NCBI GenBank assembly: GCA_903828235.1 | Contig: CAIKLM010000167.1 | Coordinates: 1-44,072, forward strand | Length of the DNA stretch: 44,072 nucleotides | Origin: an uncultured beta proteobacterium | GTDB lineage: Bacteria > Pseudomonadota > Gammaproteobacteria > Burkholderiales > Burkholderiaceae_C | Reading direction: 5' to 3' | In this document: positions 1-9,148 of the stretch, piece after piece | Numbering within the stretch: the stretch's first letter is position 1 | How the letters are laid out: the number at the start of each line of letters is the position of its first letter | Position numbers and translations under genes: made by a program | The notes under the pieces: generated by a model | Database searches by the model: none | The model's input: only the letters and a program-made list of their open reading frames with translations | What the model was told of the DNA's origin: nothing

Positions 1-870
1 GAGCCCAGTCAGGGCCGCAGTGCCCGCCCCTCGGTGGCACTGGTGGGCGAGATGTTCCCGGTCGATGCAGTGGGCATCGGGCGCCTGTTGGAGCCGCTGG
101 GTCTCGCGGCAGGCCCGGTGGTTCCCACGCGCGAGTGGCGGGAGCTCTACGCCGCGCTCGATTGCGCCGCGGCCGCGATGATCCACCCGTTCTATGCTGC
201 TTCGTGCCGTGAATTCCAGGCGGCCGGTCGCCCCTGCGTGGGCTCTGCCCCGGTGGGCTACGAGGGTACCGCGGCCTGGCTGGAGTCCATCGCCGACACC
301 CTGAACGTGCCCCGCGAGAAGCTCGACGCGGCACGCAACGTGATTCTGCCTGCCATACGCGGCGTGTTCGCGAACTCGCCGATCAATGCCCGCATCACGC
401 TCTCGGGCTACGAGGGCTCCGAGCTGCTGGTCGCGCGCGTGCTGGTCGAGAGCGGCGCGGATTTGCGTTATGTGGGCACTGCCTGCGGGCGCACCCGGTG
501 GTCCGATATCGATCGCGAGTGGCTCGAGTCCAGAGGCGTCATCGTGCGCTACCGCGCCTCGCTCGAGGACGATCTTGCGGCAATGCGCGAGTTCAAGCCG
601 GATCTCGCGATCGGCACCACGCCGGTGGTCCAGAAAGCCAAGGAACTGGCCATACCGTCGCTGTATTTCACCAACCTGATCTCGGCGCGTCCGCTGATGG
701 GCGCAGCCGGTGCGGGTTCGCTGGCGCAGGTCATCAATGCCGCGCTGAAGAACCGTGAGCGTTTCGTGGAGATGCGCGAATTCTTCGAGGGCGTGGGTGC
801 GGCCGATACCGCTGGTGTGTGGGAGCATGCTCCGCTCGCCGCGCCGCGCGCTGCAGGAGGGGCTGTCTGA
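1..870 (+). CDS. bchY: Chlorophyllide a reductase subunit Y, C-terminal part (cut by window edge)
   Basis: The reading frame is open from base 1, so only the C-terminal ~289 residues are present. BchY pairs with BchZ as the nitrogenase-like catalytic component of chlorophyllide a reductase, which receives electrons from BchX and reduces ring B. The segment has the Rossmann-like repeats of this family ([19 protein letters not shown], then [16 protein letters not shown]) and the pattern [21 protein letters not shown] near the end. Its TGA shares one base with the ATG of bchZ, so the two are translationally coupled. Codon third positions include many more A/T endings than in genes after 4.3 kb. 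Identity is supported by sequence and by the bchY-bchZ-puf order. Confidence 0.93.
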   Translation, partial: EPSQGRSARPSVALVGEMFPVDAVGIGRLLEPLGLAAGPVVPTREWRELYAALDCAAAAMIHPFYAASCREFQAAGRPCVGSAPVGYEGTAAWLESIADTLNVPREKLDAARNVILPAIRGVFANSPINARITLSGYEGSELLVARVLVESGADLRYVGTACGRTRWSDIDREWLESRGVIVRYRASLEDDLAAMREFKPDLAIGTTPVVQKAKELAIPSLYFTNLISARPLMGAAGAGSLAQVINAALKNRERFVEMREFFEGVGAADTAGVWEHAPLAAPRAAGGAV

Positions 871-2330
871 TGCTCGTCTTTGACCACGCTCGCGCCGGCG
901 GCTATTGGGGCTCGGTCTACGTTTTTACCGCGGTGAAAGGCCTGCAGGTGATCATCGACGGGCCGGTGGGTTGCGAAAACCTGCCCGTCACCTCGGTGCT
1001 GCACTACACCGACGCGCTGCCTCCGCATGAACTTCCCGTGGTGGTCACCGGTCTTGGCGAGGAAGAGCTCGGGCAGCACGGTACCGAGAACGCGCTGCGC
1101 CGTGCCCACAAGACGCTCGACCCCTCCCGACCGAGCGTCGTGGTCACGGGGTCCATCGCCGAGATGATCGGTGGCGGCGTGACGCCTGAAGGCATGAACA
1201 TCGAGCGTTTCCTCCCGCGCACCATCGATGAGGACCAGTGGCAGAGCGCAGACCGCGCGATGAACTGGCTGTGGACGCGCTACGGTGCCAAAAAACAGAA
1301 GAAGGCGCGCAAGGCGACGAATGGTTCCGCGCCAGCCAAACCGCGCGTGAACATCGTCGGCCCCATCTACGGTTGCTTCAACACCTGGTCTGATCTTGCT
1401 GAGATCCGCCGCCTGATCGAGGGTATCGGCGCCGAGGTGAACATGTCGTTCCCGCTCGGGTGCCACCTTGACGACGTGCACAAGCTCGCCGATGCCGAGG
1501 TGAATGTGTGCATGTACCGCGAGTACGGCCGCCTGCTCTGCGAGAACCTCGACAAGCCCTACCTGCAGGCCCCCATCGGCCTTCACAGCACCACCAAATT
1601 CCTGAACCGGCTGGGTGAACTTCTGGGCCTCGACCCCGCGCCCTTCATCGAGCGTGAGAAGCACACCACCATCAAGCCGATCTGGGATCTGTGGCGTTCG
1701 GTGACACAGGACTTTTTCGGCACCGCCAGTTTCGCGATTGTCGCCACGGATACCTACGCCCGCGGCGTGCGCCATTTTCTCGAGGAGGAAATGGGCCTGC
1801 CCTGCACCTTCTCGTTCTCGCGTCGCCCGGGTGTCAAACCGGACAACGAAGCTGTCCGCAAGGCCGTTCGCGAGCAGACGCCGCTGATCATGTTCGGCAG
1901 CTACAACGAACGGATGTATCTCGCCGAGATGGGCTCGCGTGCGGTGTACATCCCCGCATCGTTTCCCGGCGCCATCATCCGTCGCCACACGGGCACACCC
2001 TTCATGGGTTATTCCGGAGCCTGCTACATCATCCAGGAAGTCTGCAACGCGCTCTTTGACGCGCTGTTCCACATCCTGCCGCTGGGCACCGAACTCGACC
2101 GCGCGATCGCGACGCCGGCGCGCCGTCATCGCGAGATGTCGTGGGAGGGTGATGCCGAGACAGAACTCGACAGCCTGGTTGCGGCCGAGCCGGTGCTGAT
2201 CCGGATATCCGCGGCCAAGCGCCTGCGAGACGCCGCCGAGCGCAGTGCCGCTGGCAGCGGCGCCGATATCGTGACGATAGATCATCTGCGCAAGGCGCAG
2301 TCCACAAGATTCCTGCAACAGGAGGGTTGA
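870..2330 (+). CDS. bchZ: Chlorophyllide a reductase subunit Z
   Basis: The product has 486 residues and starts [19 protein letters not shown] at the ATG that overlaps the bchY stop. BchZ is the second NifDK-like subunit of chlorophyllide a reductase. Visible family features are [18 protein letters not shown] near residue 35, with a likely Fe-S cluster cysteine, [12 protein letters not shown] in the middle, and [20 protein letters not shown]. An open frame runs 17 codons further upstream, but that stretch only shadows the end of bchY. pufQ begins three bases after the stop, so bchZ probably reads into the puf genes. GC at third codon positions is visibly lower than in the rest of the window. 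Confidence 0.95.
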   Translation: MLVFDHARAGGYWGSVYVFTAVKGLQVIIDGPVGCENLPVTSVLHYTDALPPHELPVVVTGLGEEELGQHGTENALRRAHKTLDPSRPSVVVTGSIAEMIGGGVTPEGMNIERFLPRTIDEDQWQSADRAMNWLWTRYGAKKQKKARKATNGSAPAKPRVNIVGPIYGCFNTWSDLAEIRRLIEGIGAEVNMSFPLGCHLDDVHKLADAEVNVCMYREYGRLLCENLDKPYLQAPIGLHSTTKFLNRLGELLGLDPAPFIEREKHTTIKPIWDLWRSVTQDFFGTASFAIVATDTYARGVRHFLEEEMGLPCTFSFSRRPGVKPDNEAVRKAVREQTPLIMFGSYNERMYLAEMGSRAVYIPASFPGAIIRRHTGTPFMGYSGACYIIQEVCNALFDALFHILPLGTELDRAIATPARRHREMSWEGDAETELDSLVAAEPVLIRISAAKRLRDAAERSAAGSGADIVTIDHLRKAQSTRFLQQEG

Positions 2331-2333
2331 GCC

Positions 2334-2570
2334 ATGTCCAAAGTCATGGATGTGCGCGGTGCAATGTCGGGGCTCGAGCGCAGCGAATTCCGCGAATTCC
2401 GCGTGTTGCTCGCGTTCGCGCTGGTGCTGTTTTTCTGCATCTCCGCCCTCAGCCGGGTGCTGCCGCGGGCTTGGCGACCACTCGCCTCCAAACAGGGACC
2501 GGCGGAGTCGGTGTTCGAGGAAGCCAAGCGGACGGCATACACAGTCATTCCCTACGCGTTCATGCGCTGA
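2334..2570 (+). CDS. pufQ: PufQ, bacteriochlorophyll-related assembly/carrier protein
   Basis: This 78-residue protein has a charged N-terminus (SGLERSEFREFRVLLAF), one transmembrane helix at about residues 23-42, and the tail AKRTAYTVIPYAF, all typical of PufQ. In Rhodobacter PufQ supports bacteriochlorophyll synthesis or delivery during complex assembly. A strong AGGAGG site lies just before the bchZ stop and the ATG follows three bases later. In the usual order pufQ is followed by pufB and pufA for LH1, but here pufL starts after 48 bases. Identification is from overall pattern and position; the family is short and poorly conserved. Confidence 0.85.
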   Translation: MSKVMDVRGAMSGLERSEFREFRVLLAFALVLFFCISALSRVLPRAWRPLASKQGPAESVFEEAKRTAYTVIPYAFMR

Positions 2571-2618
2571 CGCTCAGGGCGTCTGGAAAACGAGGCAAAT
2601 CAGGTCGAGGACAATGCC

Positions 2619-3443
2619 ATGGCGATGCTGAGTTTCGAGAGGAAATATCGTGTTAGAGGAGGAACCCTGATCGGGGGTGATCTCTTCGATTTCTGGGTCG
2701 GTCAGTTCTACGTCGGATTTTTCGGCGTGACGACCATGTTTTTCGCCCTGCTGGGCACTGTACTGATCGTCTATGGCGCCTCCCAGGGGCCGACATGGAA
2801 TCTCTGGCAGATCAGCATCGCGCCACCCGATCTGAAGTACGGATTGGGACTCGCGCCGCTCGCCGAGGGAGGCCTGTGGCAGATCATCACTTTCTGCGCA
2901 GTCGGAGCCTTCGTATCCTGGGCGCTCCGGCAGGTCGAGATAGCCCGCAAGCTCGGGATGGGCCTGCATGTGCCCTTCGCCTTCAGCTTCGCGATTCTCG
3001 CCTACGTGACGCTCGTGATCATCCGTCCCTTACTGCTCGGCGCCTGGGGCCACGGGTTCCCGTACGGGATCCTGAGTCACCTGGATTGGGTGTCGAACGT
3101 CGGGTATCAGTACCTGCACTTCCATTACAACCCGGCGCACATGCTGGGCGTCACCTTCTTCTTCACAACGGTGCTCGCGCTGGCGATGCACGGCTCGCTC
3201 GTGCTTGCCGCCACCAACCCCGCCGAAGGCGAGCCGGTGAAAACGGCGGAGCACGAGAACACATTCTTCCGCGATGAGATTGGATATTCGGTTGGTGCCC
3301 TGGGGATCCACCGGCTCGGCTTCTTCCTGGCCGTGTCGGCAGCTTTCTGGAGTGCCGTCTGCATCGTCATCAGCGGCCCATTCTGGACCAGAGGATGGCC
3401 GGAATGGTGGAACTGGTGGCTTCAACTGCCGATCTGGAACTGA
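2619..3443 (+). CDS. pufL: Photosynthetic reaction centre L subunit
   Basis: The 274-residue protein begins [20 protein letters not shown] and has five membrane helices. Pigment and iron ligands are in place: the accessory BChl histidine in SHLDWVSN, the special-pair histidine in NPAHM, and the iron histidines in LAMHGSL and LGIHRLG. The C-terminus [22 protein letters not shown] resembles beta/gammaproteobacterial L subunits. Residue 29 is Gln in [11 protein letters not shown], where I expect Pro from remembered homologues. GAGGA lies upstream of the ATG. LH1 genes are absent just before it. Third-position GC is about three quarters, clearly below that of pufC. Confidence 0.97.
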   Translation: MAMLSFERKYRVRGGTLIGGDLFDFWVGQFYVGFFGVTTMFFALLGTVLIVYGASQGPTWNLWQISIAPPDLKYGLGLAPLAEGGLWQIITFCAVGAFVSWALRQVEIARKLGMGLHVPFAFSFAILAYVTLVIIRPLLLGAWGHGFPYGILSHLDWVSNVGYQYLHFHYNPAHMLGVTFFFTTVLALAMHGSLVLAATNPAEGEPVKTAEHENTFFRDEIGYSVGALGIHRLGFFLAVSAAFWSAVCIVISGPFWTRGWPEWWNWWLQLPIWN

Positions 3444-3458
3444 GGCGAGGGTCCTGTC

Positions 3459-4436
3459 ATGGTCGAGTACCAGAATATATTTACGCGAGTCCAAGTCCAG
3501 TCGCCGGCGTATCCCGGCGTCCCCATCGGAAAGGACGGAGAAAGCCGTACCCGGGATATCGGGCACTCTTACTGGATGGGCAAACTGGGTGACGCCCAGT
3601 TGGGTCCGATACACCTGGGAGCGAGCGGGCTGGCCTCGTTGATCTTCGGCTTTGCGGCCTTCGAGATCATCGGGTTCAACATGCTCGCTTCCGTCAACTG
3701 GAACGTCGGCGAGTTCTTCCGGCAGTTACCGTGGCTCGCGCTCGAGCCGCCGGCTCCGAAGTACGGCCTCAGTATTCCGCCCATGGCCGAGGGGGGCTGG
3801 TGGTTGCTCGCGGGCTTCTTCCTGACGATCTCGATCCTGCTCTGGTGGTGGCGTACCTTCCAGCGCTCTGCCGCGCTGGGGATGGGCAATCACCTTGCGT
3901 GGGCCTTCGCCGGCGCGATCTGGCTGTATCTTGTGCTGGGCTTCATCCGCCCGATCATGATGGGCAGCTGGAGTGAGGCAGTGCCGTTCGGGATTTTCCC
4001 GCACCTCGACTGGACCTCCGCGTTCTCGATCCGGTACGGGAACCTCTTCTACAACCCGTTCCACATGCTGTCGATCGTCTTCCTGTACGGATCGACGGTG
4101 CTATTCGCGATGCACGCCGGCACGATCCTGGCGGTGAGCCGCTACGGCGGTGACCGCGAGATCGACCAGATCGTGGATCGCGGTACGGCCTCGGAGCGTG
4201 CGGCGCTCTTCTGGCGCTGGACCATGGGCTTCAACGCCACGATGGAATCCATCCACCGCTGGGCCTGGTGGTTCGCGGTGCTGACGCCCATCACCGGCGG
4301 CATCGGCATCCTGCTGTCGGGCACCGTGGTCGACAACTGGTACCTGTGGGCCGTGAAGCACGGCGTGGCGCCGAGCTACCCGGCAGTGCTGGGCACGGCC
4401 ATCGATCCCTCCACGCTGACGACGGGAGCCAAGTGA
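3459..4436 (+). CDS. pufM: Photosynthetic reaction centre M subunit (compositionally mosaic)
   Basis: The product has 325 residues and five helices. Ligands are visible: PHLDWTSAF (accessory BChl), NPFHMLSI (special pair), [10 protein letters not shown] (iron His), a Glu in [12 protein letters not shown] (iron), and [10 protein letters not shown] (iron His). A C-terminal extension of about 20 residues ([14 protein letters not shown]) is of the kind seen in species with a PufC cytochrome. The TGA overlaps the ATG of pufC. Codon choice changes inside the gene: A/T-ending codons are frequent up to about 4200-4245 and rare afterwards, matching pufC and everything downstream. The junction lies just before the highly conserved [13 protein letters not shown] region. 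Confidence 0.97.
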   Translation: MVEYQNIFTRVQVQSPAYPGVPIGKDGESRTRDIGHSYWMGKLGDAQLGPIHLGASGLASLIFGFAAFEIIGFNMLASVNWNVGEFFRQLPWLALEPPAPKYGLSIPPMAEGGWWLLAGFFLTISILLWWWRTFQRSAALGMGNHLAWAFAGAIWLYLVLGFIRPIMMGSWSEAVPFGIFPHLDWTSAFSIRYGNLFYNPFHMLSIVFLYGSTVLFAMHAGTILAVSRYGGDREIDQIVDRGTASERAALFWRWTMGFNATMESIHRWAWWFAVLTPITGGIGILLSGTVVDNWYLWAVKHGVAPSYPAVLGTAIDPSTLTTGAK

Positions 4437-5821
4437 TGACCGCGCGCACCCACTCTCCCGCTCCCTGGCTCGCCCGCCTGGGCGCCGTGGCCGCCCTCGG
4501 CGCCACCCTGTTGCTGGCGGGCTGCGAACGCCCGCCGGTGAACACCAGCCAGCAGGGCTTCCGCGGCACGGCGATGCAGCACACCGTGAACCCGCGCCTG
4601 GCCGCCAAGGAAGACGCCGCCCGGGCCGTCCCCCCCGAGGACGCCCCGCCGGCCAGCGCCGACGGCCCCAAGGCCGGGCAGGTCTACCAGAACGTCAAGG
4701 TGCTGGGCGATCTCTCGGTGGCCGAGTTCAACCGCCACATGAACGCCATCACGCAGTGGGTGTCGCCCGAGCAGGGCTGCAACTACTGCCACGTCGGCGC
4801 GAACTTCGCCGACGACTCCAAGTACAGCAAGGTGGTGGCGCGCCGCATGATCCAGATGACGCAGGCGCTGAACAGCCAGTGGAAGGTGCACACCGGTGCC
4901 ACCGGCGTGACCTGCTACACCTGCCACCGCGGGGCGCCGGTGCCGGCCAACATGTGGTTCAAGCCGCTGACCCCGGTGCGCAACGCCTCGTACGGCGGCG
5001 CGCTGGGCAACGACTTCGGCCAGAACAAGGCCACGGGCCCCGGGCTGACCTCATTGCCCTACGACCCCTACTCGGGCTACCTGCTGGGCGAGGACGAGAT
5101 CAAGGTCTACGGCAAGCAGCCGCTGCCGCAGGGCATCGGCAACGGCGCGCCGATCCAGCAGGCGGAGAAGACCTACGCGCTGATGATGCACTTCAGCAAG
5201 AGCCTGGGCCAGAACTGCACCTTCTGCCACAACTCGCAGAACTTCGGAGGCTGGGTCCCGAAGAAGGTGACGGCCTGGCACGGCATCCGCATGGAGCGCG
5301 ACATCAACAACACCTACGTCGTGCCGTTGACCGACACCCTGCCGAAGGATCGCCTGGGCCCCCATGGCGACATCGGCAAGGCCTACTGCGCCACCTGCCA
5401 CCAGGGCCAGAACAAGCCGCTGGGCGGCAAGGAGATGGCCAAGCTCTACCCGGGCCTGCAGGTGCTGGCGCCCCTGGTCACGCTGCCCCCGCCGGTGGCC
5501 GAGGGCGGACGCTCGGTGCTGTTCTTCGGCGTCGGCTCGCACGACCTGGTGGCCGACCAGACCAAGGGCCTGGAGTCGCTGCTCACCGCGCTGGGCGGCA
5601 ACCCGCGGTCGGTGGTGCTGGTGTCGGGCTACCACTCGGCAGCGGGCGAGAAGGCCACCAACCAGGAACTGGCCAAGAAGCGCGCCCAGGCCGTGCGCGA
5701 CGCGCTGCTGGCCGCCGGCGTAGCCCCGGCACGCGTGCGGCTCGACAAGCCGCAGCAGACCGAGGCCAACGTGGTCGGCGAGGATCCGGCCGCACGCCGC
5801 GTCGAGGTGCGGCTGCAATAG
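4436..5821 (+). CDS. pufC: Tetraheme cytochrome subunit of the reaction centre with C-terminal OmpA-like domain
   Basis: PufC re-reduces the photo-oxidised special pair from the periplasmic side. The 461-residue protein has a lipobox (LLLAGC, Cys30), so it is probably a lipoprotein. Four CxxCH heme motifs sit at Cys115, Cys160, Cys261 and Cys318. The cytochrome part ends near residue 358, about the usual length for PufC. Residues 359-461 are extra and resemble an OmpA C-terminal peptidoglycan-binding domain: SVVLVSGYHS, then NQELAKKRAQAVRDALLAAG, and a final ARRVEVRL. The arginine that binds diaminopimelate in OmpA is kept (Arg416), but the partner aspartate of the GHTD/GYTD motif is Ser401. 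The ATG overlaps the pufM stop. Confidence 0.95.
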   Translation: MTARTHSPAPWLARLGAVAALGATLLLAGCERPPVNTSQQGFRGTAMQHTVNPRLAAKEDAARAVPPEDAPPASADGPKAGQVYQNVKVLGDLSVAEFNRHMNAITQWVSPEQGCNYCHVGANFADDSKYSKVVARRMIQMTQALNSQWKVHTGATGVTCYTCHRGAPVPANMWFKPLTPVRNASYGGALGNDFGQNKATGPGLTSLPYDPYSGYLLGEDEIKVYGKQPLPQGIGNGAPIQQAEKTYALMMHFSKSLGQNCTFCHNSQNFGGWVPKKVTAWHGIRMERDINNTYVVPLTDTLPKDRLGPHGDIGKAYCATCHQGQNKPLGGKEMAKLYPGLQVLAPLVTLPPPVAEGGRSVLFFGVGSHDLVADQTKGLESLLTALGGNPRSVVLVSGYHSAAGEKATNQELAKKRAQAVRDALLAAGVAPARVRLDKPQQTEANVVGEDPAARRVEVRLQ

Positions 5822-6000
5822 CCGCGGCGATCTTGGCCGGCAACCCGCAGTCCCCTGGTGCCGACCTGGGCGGGCGGCTGCAGCGCGAGGCCGACGACAC
5901 GGCTGCCGCCGGGCTCTTGCGGCCAGCGCACCAGGAGGGCAACCGCAGCGGGGCGGCCTCCGGCGCCGGCAGCGGGGCACGGCCCGACCCGGGGCTGGCG

Positions 6001-6702
6001 GTGCTGCTGCTGGCCCGGTTGCCGGCCGCCCACGTGCCGTGGGCCGTGGGCCAGCTGGTTCGCGGCCCGGGCCGCTGGCTGCGCGAACCCGGCGTCCGCT
6101 TCGCCCGCGTGCTGGGCAGCGGGCGTGATGGTGGCTTCGGGCTGCGCCCGGGCCTGGATCACCAAGGTGTGTTCCTGATGGTGGACGAGGTCGCCGATGC
6201 GCTGGCCCTCGTGAACCGGTCGCCGCTGCTGGCGGACTACCGGGCGCGGGCCGAGCGGTGCCTCGTGGCCGTCCTGCAGGCTTCGTCGGCGCGCGGCCGC
6301 TGGGGCGGGCAGGGCATGCGGGCCGTCGTGCCGCCGCCCGGCGCGGGCGAGCCCGTGGTGGCGCTGACCCGCGCCTCCATCCGCGCCAGCCGGGCGCTGC
6401 GCTTCTGGCGCCACTCGCCACCGGCCGAGGCCGCGCTGGCCGCCGCGCCCGGGTGCCGCCTGGCCGTGGGCCTGGGCGAAGCCCCGGTGCTGCGCCAGGC
6501 GACGCTGAGCCTGTGGGACGACACCGCGGCCATGAACGCCTACGCGCGACAGGGCGCTCACCAGCAGGCCATCGAGGCCTCGTCCCGCGAGGGCCATTTC
6601 GCCGAGTGGATGTTCGTGCGATTCGTGCCGCTGCTGCTGCAGGGCCGGTGGCCCGGGCTCCGCCTCGGGACGGAACAGTCCCGGGTCGACGAACGTGGCT
6701 GA
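6001..6702 (+). CDS. crtA: Spheroidene monooxygenase (start uncertain)
   Basis: CrtA converts spheroidene to spheroidenone with O2. From GTG 6001 the product has 233 residues, near the family length of about 240. Family-like segments are LLARLPAAHVPWAVGQL at the N-terminus, FARVLGSGRDGGFGLRPG, SARGRWGGQGM, and ATLSLWDDTAAMNAYARQGAHQQ near the end. The frame stays open upstream through the whole 179-base gap after pufC, with TTG codons at 5833 and 5917, but homology begins only around 6001. An AGGAGG at 5933-5938 has no start codon at usable distance. The stop overlaps the crtD start by 8 bases. Confidence 0.85.
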   Translation: MLLLARLPAAHVPWAVGQLVRGPGRWLREPGVRFARVLGSGRDGGFGLRPGLDHQGVFLMVDEVADALALVNRSPLLADYRARAERCLVAVLQASSARGRWGGQGMRAVVPPPGAGEPVVALTRASIRASRALRFWRHSPPAEAALAAAPGCRLAVGLGEAPVLRQATLSLWDDTAAMNAYARQGAHQQAIEASSREGHFAEWMFVRFVPLLLQGRWPGLRLGTEQSRVDERG

Positions 6703-8266
6703 GCCGCGCGTCATCGTCGTCGGCGCCGGGATCGGTGGGCTGGTCAGCGCGCTGCTGCTGGCGGCGCGCGGCCTGCAGGTCACGCTGCTGGAGGCGGCCG
6801 ACGGTCCCGGCGGCAAGATGCGCCCGGTGCGCGTCGATGGCGCCTGGCTCGACGCCGGCCCCACCGTGTTCACGATGCGGTGGGTGTTCGACGAGCTGCT
6901 GTCGGAGGTGGGCAGCTCGGTGGACGAGGCGCTGCCCCCGCTGCGGCCGCTGGGCGTGCTGGCGCGCCACGCCTGGGCGCAGGACCGGGGGCGGCTCGAC
7001 CTGTTCGCCGACCGCGAGCGCTCGGCCGAGGCCATCGCCGAGTTCGCCACGCCGGCCGAAGGCCGCGCCTACCGGGCCTTCTGCGAACGCGCGGCCCGCG
7101 TCTACGCGCAGCTCGAGGGCCCGCACATCCGCAGCAGCCGCCCGGGCGTGTGGCAGATGATCCGCGACCTCGGGCCCCGCGGCTTGGCCACGCTGGCCGC
7201 CCTCGGGCCGATGGCGAACCTGGCCAGCGCGCTGCGGCGCGAGTTCCGCGACGAACGCCTGCGGCAGCTCTTCGGCCGCTACGCCACCTACTGCGGGGCC
7301 TCGCCCTGGGGCGCCCCGGCCACGCTGATGCTGGTGGCCCATGTCGAGCAGGAGGGCGTCTGGGCCGTGCAGGGCGGCATGGCCGCGCTGGCAGCCTCGC
7401 TGGCCGGGCTGGTGCAGGCCCGGGGCGGCCACGTCCGCTACGGCGCGCGCGTGGCCGGCATCGAGCATCGCGCCGGCCGCGTCGCCGGCGTGCGACTGGC
7501 CGACGGCGAGACGCTGGCCTGCGAGGCGGTGGTCTTCAACGGCGACGCCAGCGCCCTGCAGGGCCTGATCGCCGGCGCCCCCGGCGTGGCGCCCGAGCCG
7601 GCACCACCGAGGGGCCGCACGCTGTCGGCGGTGACCTGGGCCCTGCGCGTGCGCACGCAGGGCCTGGCCCTGGCCCGCCACAACGTGTTCTTCGACAGCG
7701 ACTACGCCAGCGAGTTCGACGACGTGTTCCGCGCCCGGCGGCTGCCGCGGCGCGGCACCGTCTACCTGTGCGCCCAGGACCGCCTGGACGGCGACGGCGC
7801 TCCCGGCGGCGACGCCGAGCGCTTGCTGATGCTCGTGAACGCCCCCCCCGACGGCGACAGCCGAACCTTCGACGACCCGGAGACCGACGCATGCCAAGCC
7901 CGCAGTCTGGATCTGCTGCGCCGCTGCGGCCTGCAGCTGCAGATCGACCACCCGAGCCAGGTGCTGCGCCGCACGCCGGCGGACTTCCACCGGCTGTTCC
8001 CGGCCACGGGCGGGGCGCTGTACGGCCCGTCGACGCACGGCTGGATGGCGCTGTTCCGTCGCTCGGCGGCGACCACCGCGCTGCCGGGCCTGTACCTGGC
8101 GGGGGGGAGCGTGCACCCGGGGCCGGGGGTGCCGATGGCAGCCATGTCGGGCCGGCTCGCGGCCGCCACGCTGATGGCTCACCTCGGTTCGACGCGGCGG
8201 TCGAGCCGGGTGCTTATTGCTGGTGGTACGTCGATGCCCTCAGCGACGACGGTCGCCACGCCCTGA
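6695..8266 (+). CDS. crtD: Methoxyneurosporene/hydroxyneurosporene 3,4-desaturase
   Basis: CrtD is a FAD-dependent carotenoid 3,4-desaturase of the CrtI family. From GTG 6695 it has 523 residues. The N-terminus holds the dinucleotide-binding motif VVGAGIGGLVSALLLAARG, followed by GPGGKMRPVRVDGAWLDAGP. Near the end, LYLAGGSVHPGPGVPMAAMSGR is the usual C-terminal flavin motif of these desaturases. The start overlaps crtA by 8 bases. The last ~25 residues overlap the beginning of the crtC homology region in another frame. A run of seven G residues at 8101-8107 lies in the conserved GGS segment, but the frame stays correct past it. Confidence 0.93.
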   Translation: MAEPRVIVVGAGIGGLVSALLLAARGLQVTLLEAADGPGGKMRPVRVDGAWLDAGPTVFTMRWVFDELLSEVGSSVDEALPPLRPLGVLARHAWAQDRGRLDLFADRERSAEAIAEFATPAEGRAYRAFCERAARVYAQLEGPHIRSSRPGVWQMIRDLGPRGLATLAALGPMANLASALRREFRDERLRQLFGRYATYCGASPWGAPATLMLVAHVEQEGVWAVQGGMAALAASLAGLVQARGGHVRYGARVAGIEHRAGRVAGVRLADGETLACEAVVFNGDASALQGLIAGAPGVAPEPAPPRGRTLSAVTWALRVRTQGLALARHNVFFDSDYASEFDDVFRARRLPRRGTVYLCAQDRLDGDGAPGGDAERLLMLVNAPPDGDSRTFDDPETDACQARSLDLLRRCGLQLQIDHPSQVLRRTPADFHRLFPATGGALYGPSTHGWMALFRRSAATTALPGLYLAGGSVHPGPGVPMAAMSGRLAAATLMAHLGSTRRSSRVLIAGGTSMPSATTVATP

Positions 8267-9102
8267 CGCTGATCGCCTTCGTCGGCAGCGTGTTCTCGCC
8301 CTACTACCGCCGTGCGTGGCGGCAGGGGCGGGCGCGCGCCGACGAGCATTGCGCACTCAACGTGTGCCTGTACGGCGGTGGCCGGAACCGCTGGACCATG
8401 ACGGAGCGCGGCGCCCGCCACGTGCGGCGCAGCGCCACGCGCTTCGAGATCGGCCCGAGCCACCTGCAGTGGCAGGACGGCGCGCTGGTGGTGGACATCG
8501 CCGAGATGGCCACGCCGCTGCCGCGCCGCGTGCGGGGCCGCGTGGTGGTGCGCCCCTCGGCGCTGGTGGACTATGTCACGGCGCTGGACGCCGACGGCCG
8601 CCACCGCTGGGGGCCGATCGCCCCGTGCGCCCGCGTGGAGGTGGACTTCGATGAGCCCGGACTGCGCTGGCAGGGCAGCGCCTACCTGGACAGCAACGAG
8701 GGCGACGAGCCCATCAGCGAACCCTTCACCACCTGGGACTGGATGCGCGTACCGCTGCCCGACGGCAGCTGTGCGGTGATGTACGACGTCGGCTTGCGCC
8801 GCGGCGGCGAGCGCCACATCGCGCGGCGCTTCCACCCCGACGGGCAGGTGGCCGCGATGGCCCTGCCGGCGCGCCACGGGCTGCCCGCCACCGGCTGGCG
8901 CATCGACCGCCGGCTGCGCAGCGAGGGTTCCGTGGCGCTGCAGCGCACGCTGGAGGACACGCCGTTCTACGCCCGCTCGCTGGTGCACACGCAACTGGCC
9001 GGGCAGCCGGCCACGGGCGTGCACGAGACCCTGTCGGCCGATCGCTTCGCCGCGCCGTGGGTGCAGGCGCTGCTGCCGTTCCGCATGCCGCGCAGGGCTT
9101 GA
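8182..9102 (+). CDS. crtC: Carotenoid 1,2-hydratase (hydroxyneurosporene synthase), start codon not identifiable
   Basis: CrtC adds water across the 1,2 double bond of neurosporene-type carotenoids. The conserved region starts at about PRFDAAVEPGAYCWWYVDAL and continues through LTLIAFVGSVFSPYYRRA, HCALNVCLYGGG and GSAYLDSNEGDEPISEPF. The frame has no ATG, GTG or TTG ahead of this homology; the coordinate 8182 marks where homology begins, not a proven start. An ATG at 8174 lies in the crtD frame; one extra base around 8179-8184 would place it in the crtC frame, but would also remove the crtD stop. A sequencing indel, a rare start codon or frameshift coupling to crtD are all possible. Confidence 0.82.
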   Translation, partial: PRFDAAVEPGAYCWWYVDALSDDGRHALTLIAFVGSVFSPYYRRAWRQGRARADEHCALNVCLYGGGRNRWTMTERGARHVRRSATRFEIGPSHLQWQDGALVVDIAEMATPLPRRVRGRVVVRPSALVDYVTALDADGRHRWGPIAPCARVEVDFDEPGLRWQGSAYLDSNEGDEPISEPFTTWDWMRVPLPDGSCAVMYDVGLRRGGERHIARRFHPDGQVAAMALPARHGLPATGWRIDRRLRSEGSVALQRTLEDTPFYARSLVHTQLAGQPATGVHETLSADRFAAPWVQALLPFRMPRRA

Positions 9103-9148
9103 GACGTGCGTCAACGTGGGGCGCAACCGACGCGAAGCGGCGTCATGG

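Noticed and set aside
8101..8107. Run of seven G in crtD as a possible frameshift error
   Set aside because: The conserved HPGPGVPMAAMSGR segment after the run is in the crtD frame, so the length is right.
5051..8182. Long minus-strand open frame opposite pufC/crtA/crtD
   Set aside because: Low-complexity Arg/Ala/Gly/Pro translation and no ribosome-binding site; the plus strand codes for clear enzymes.
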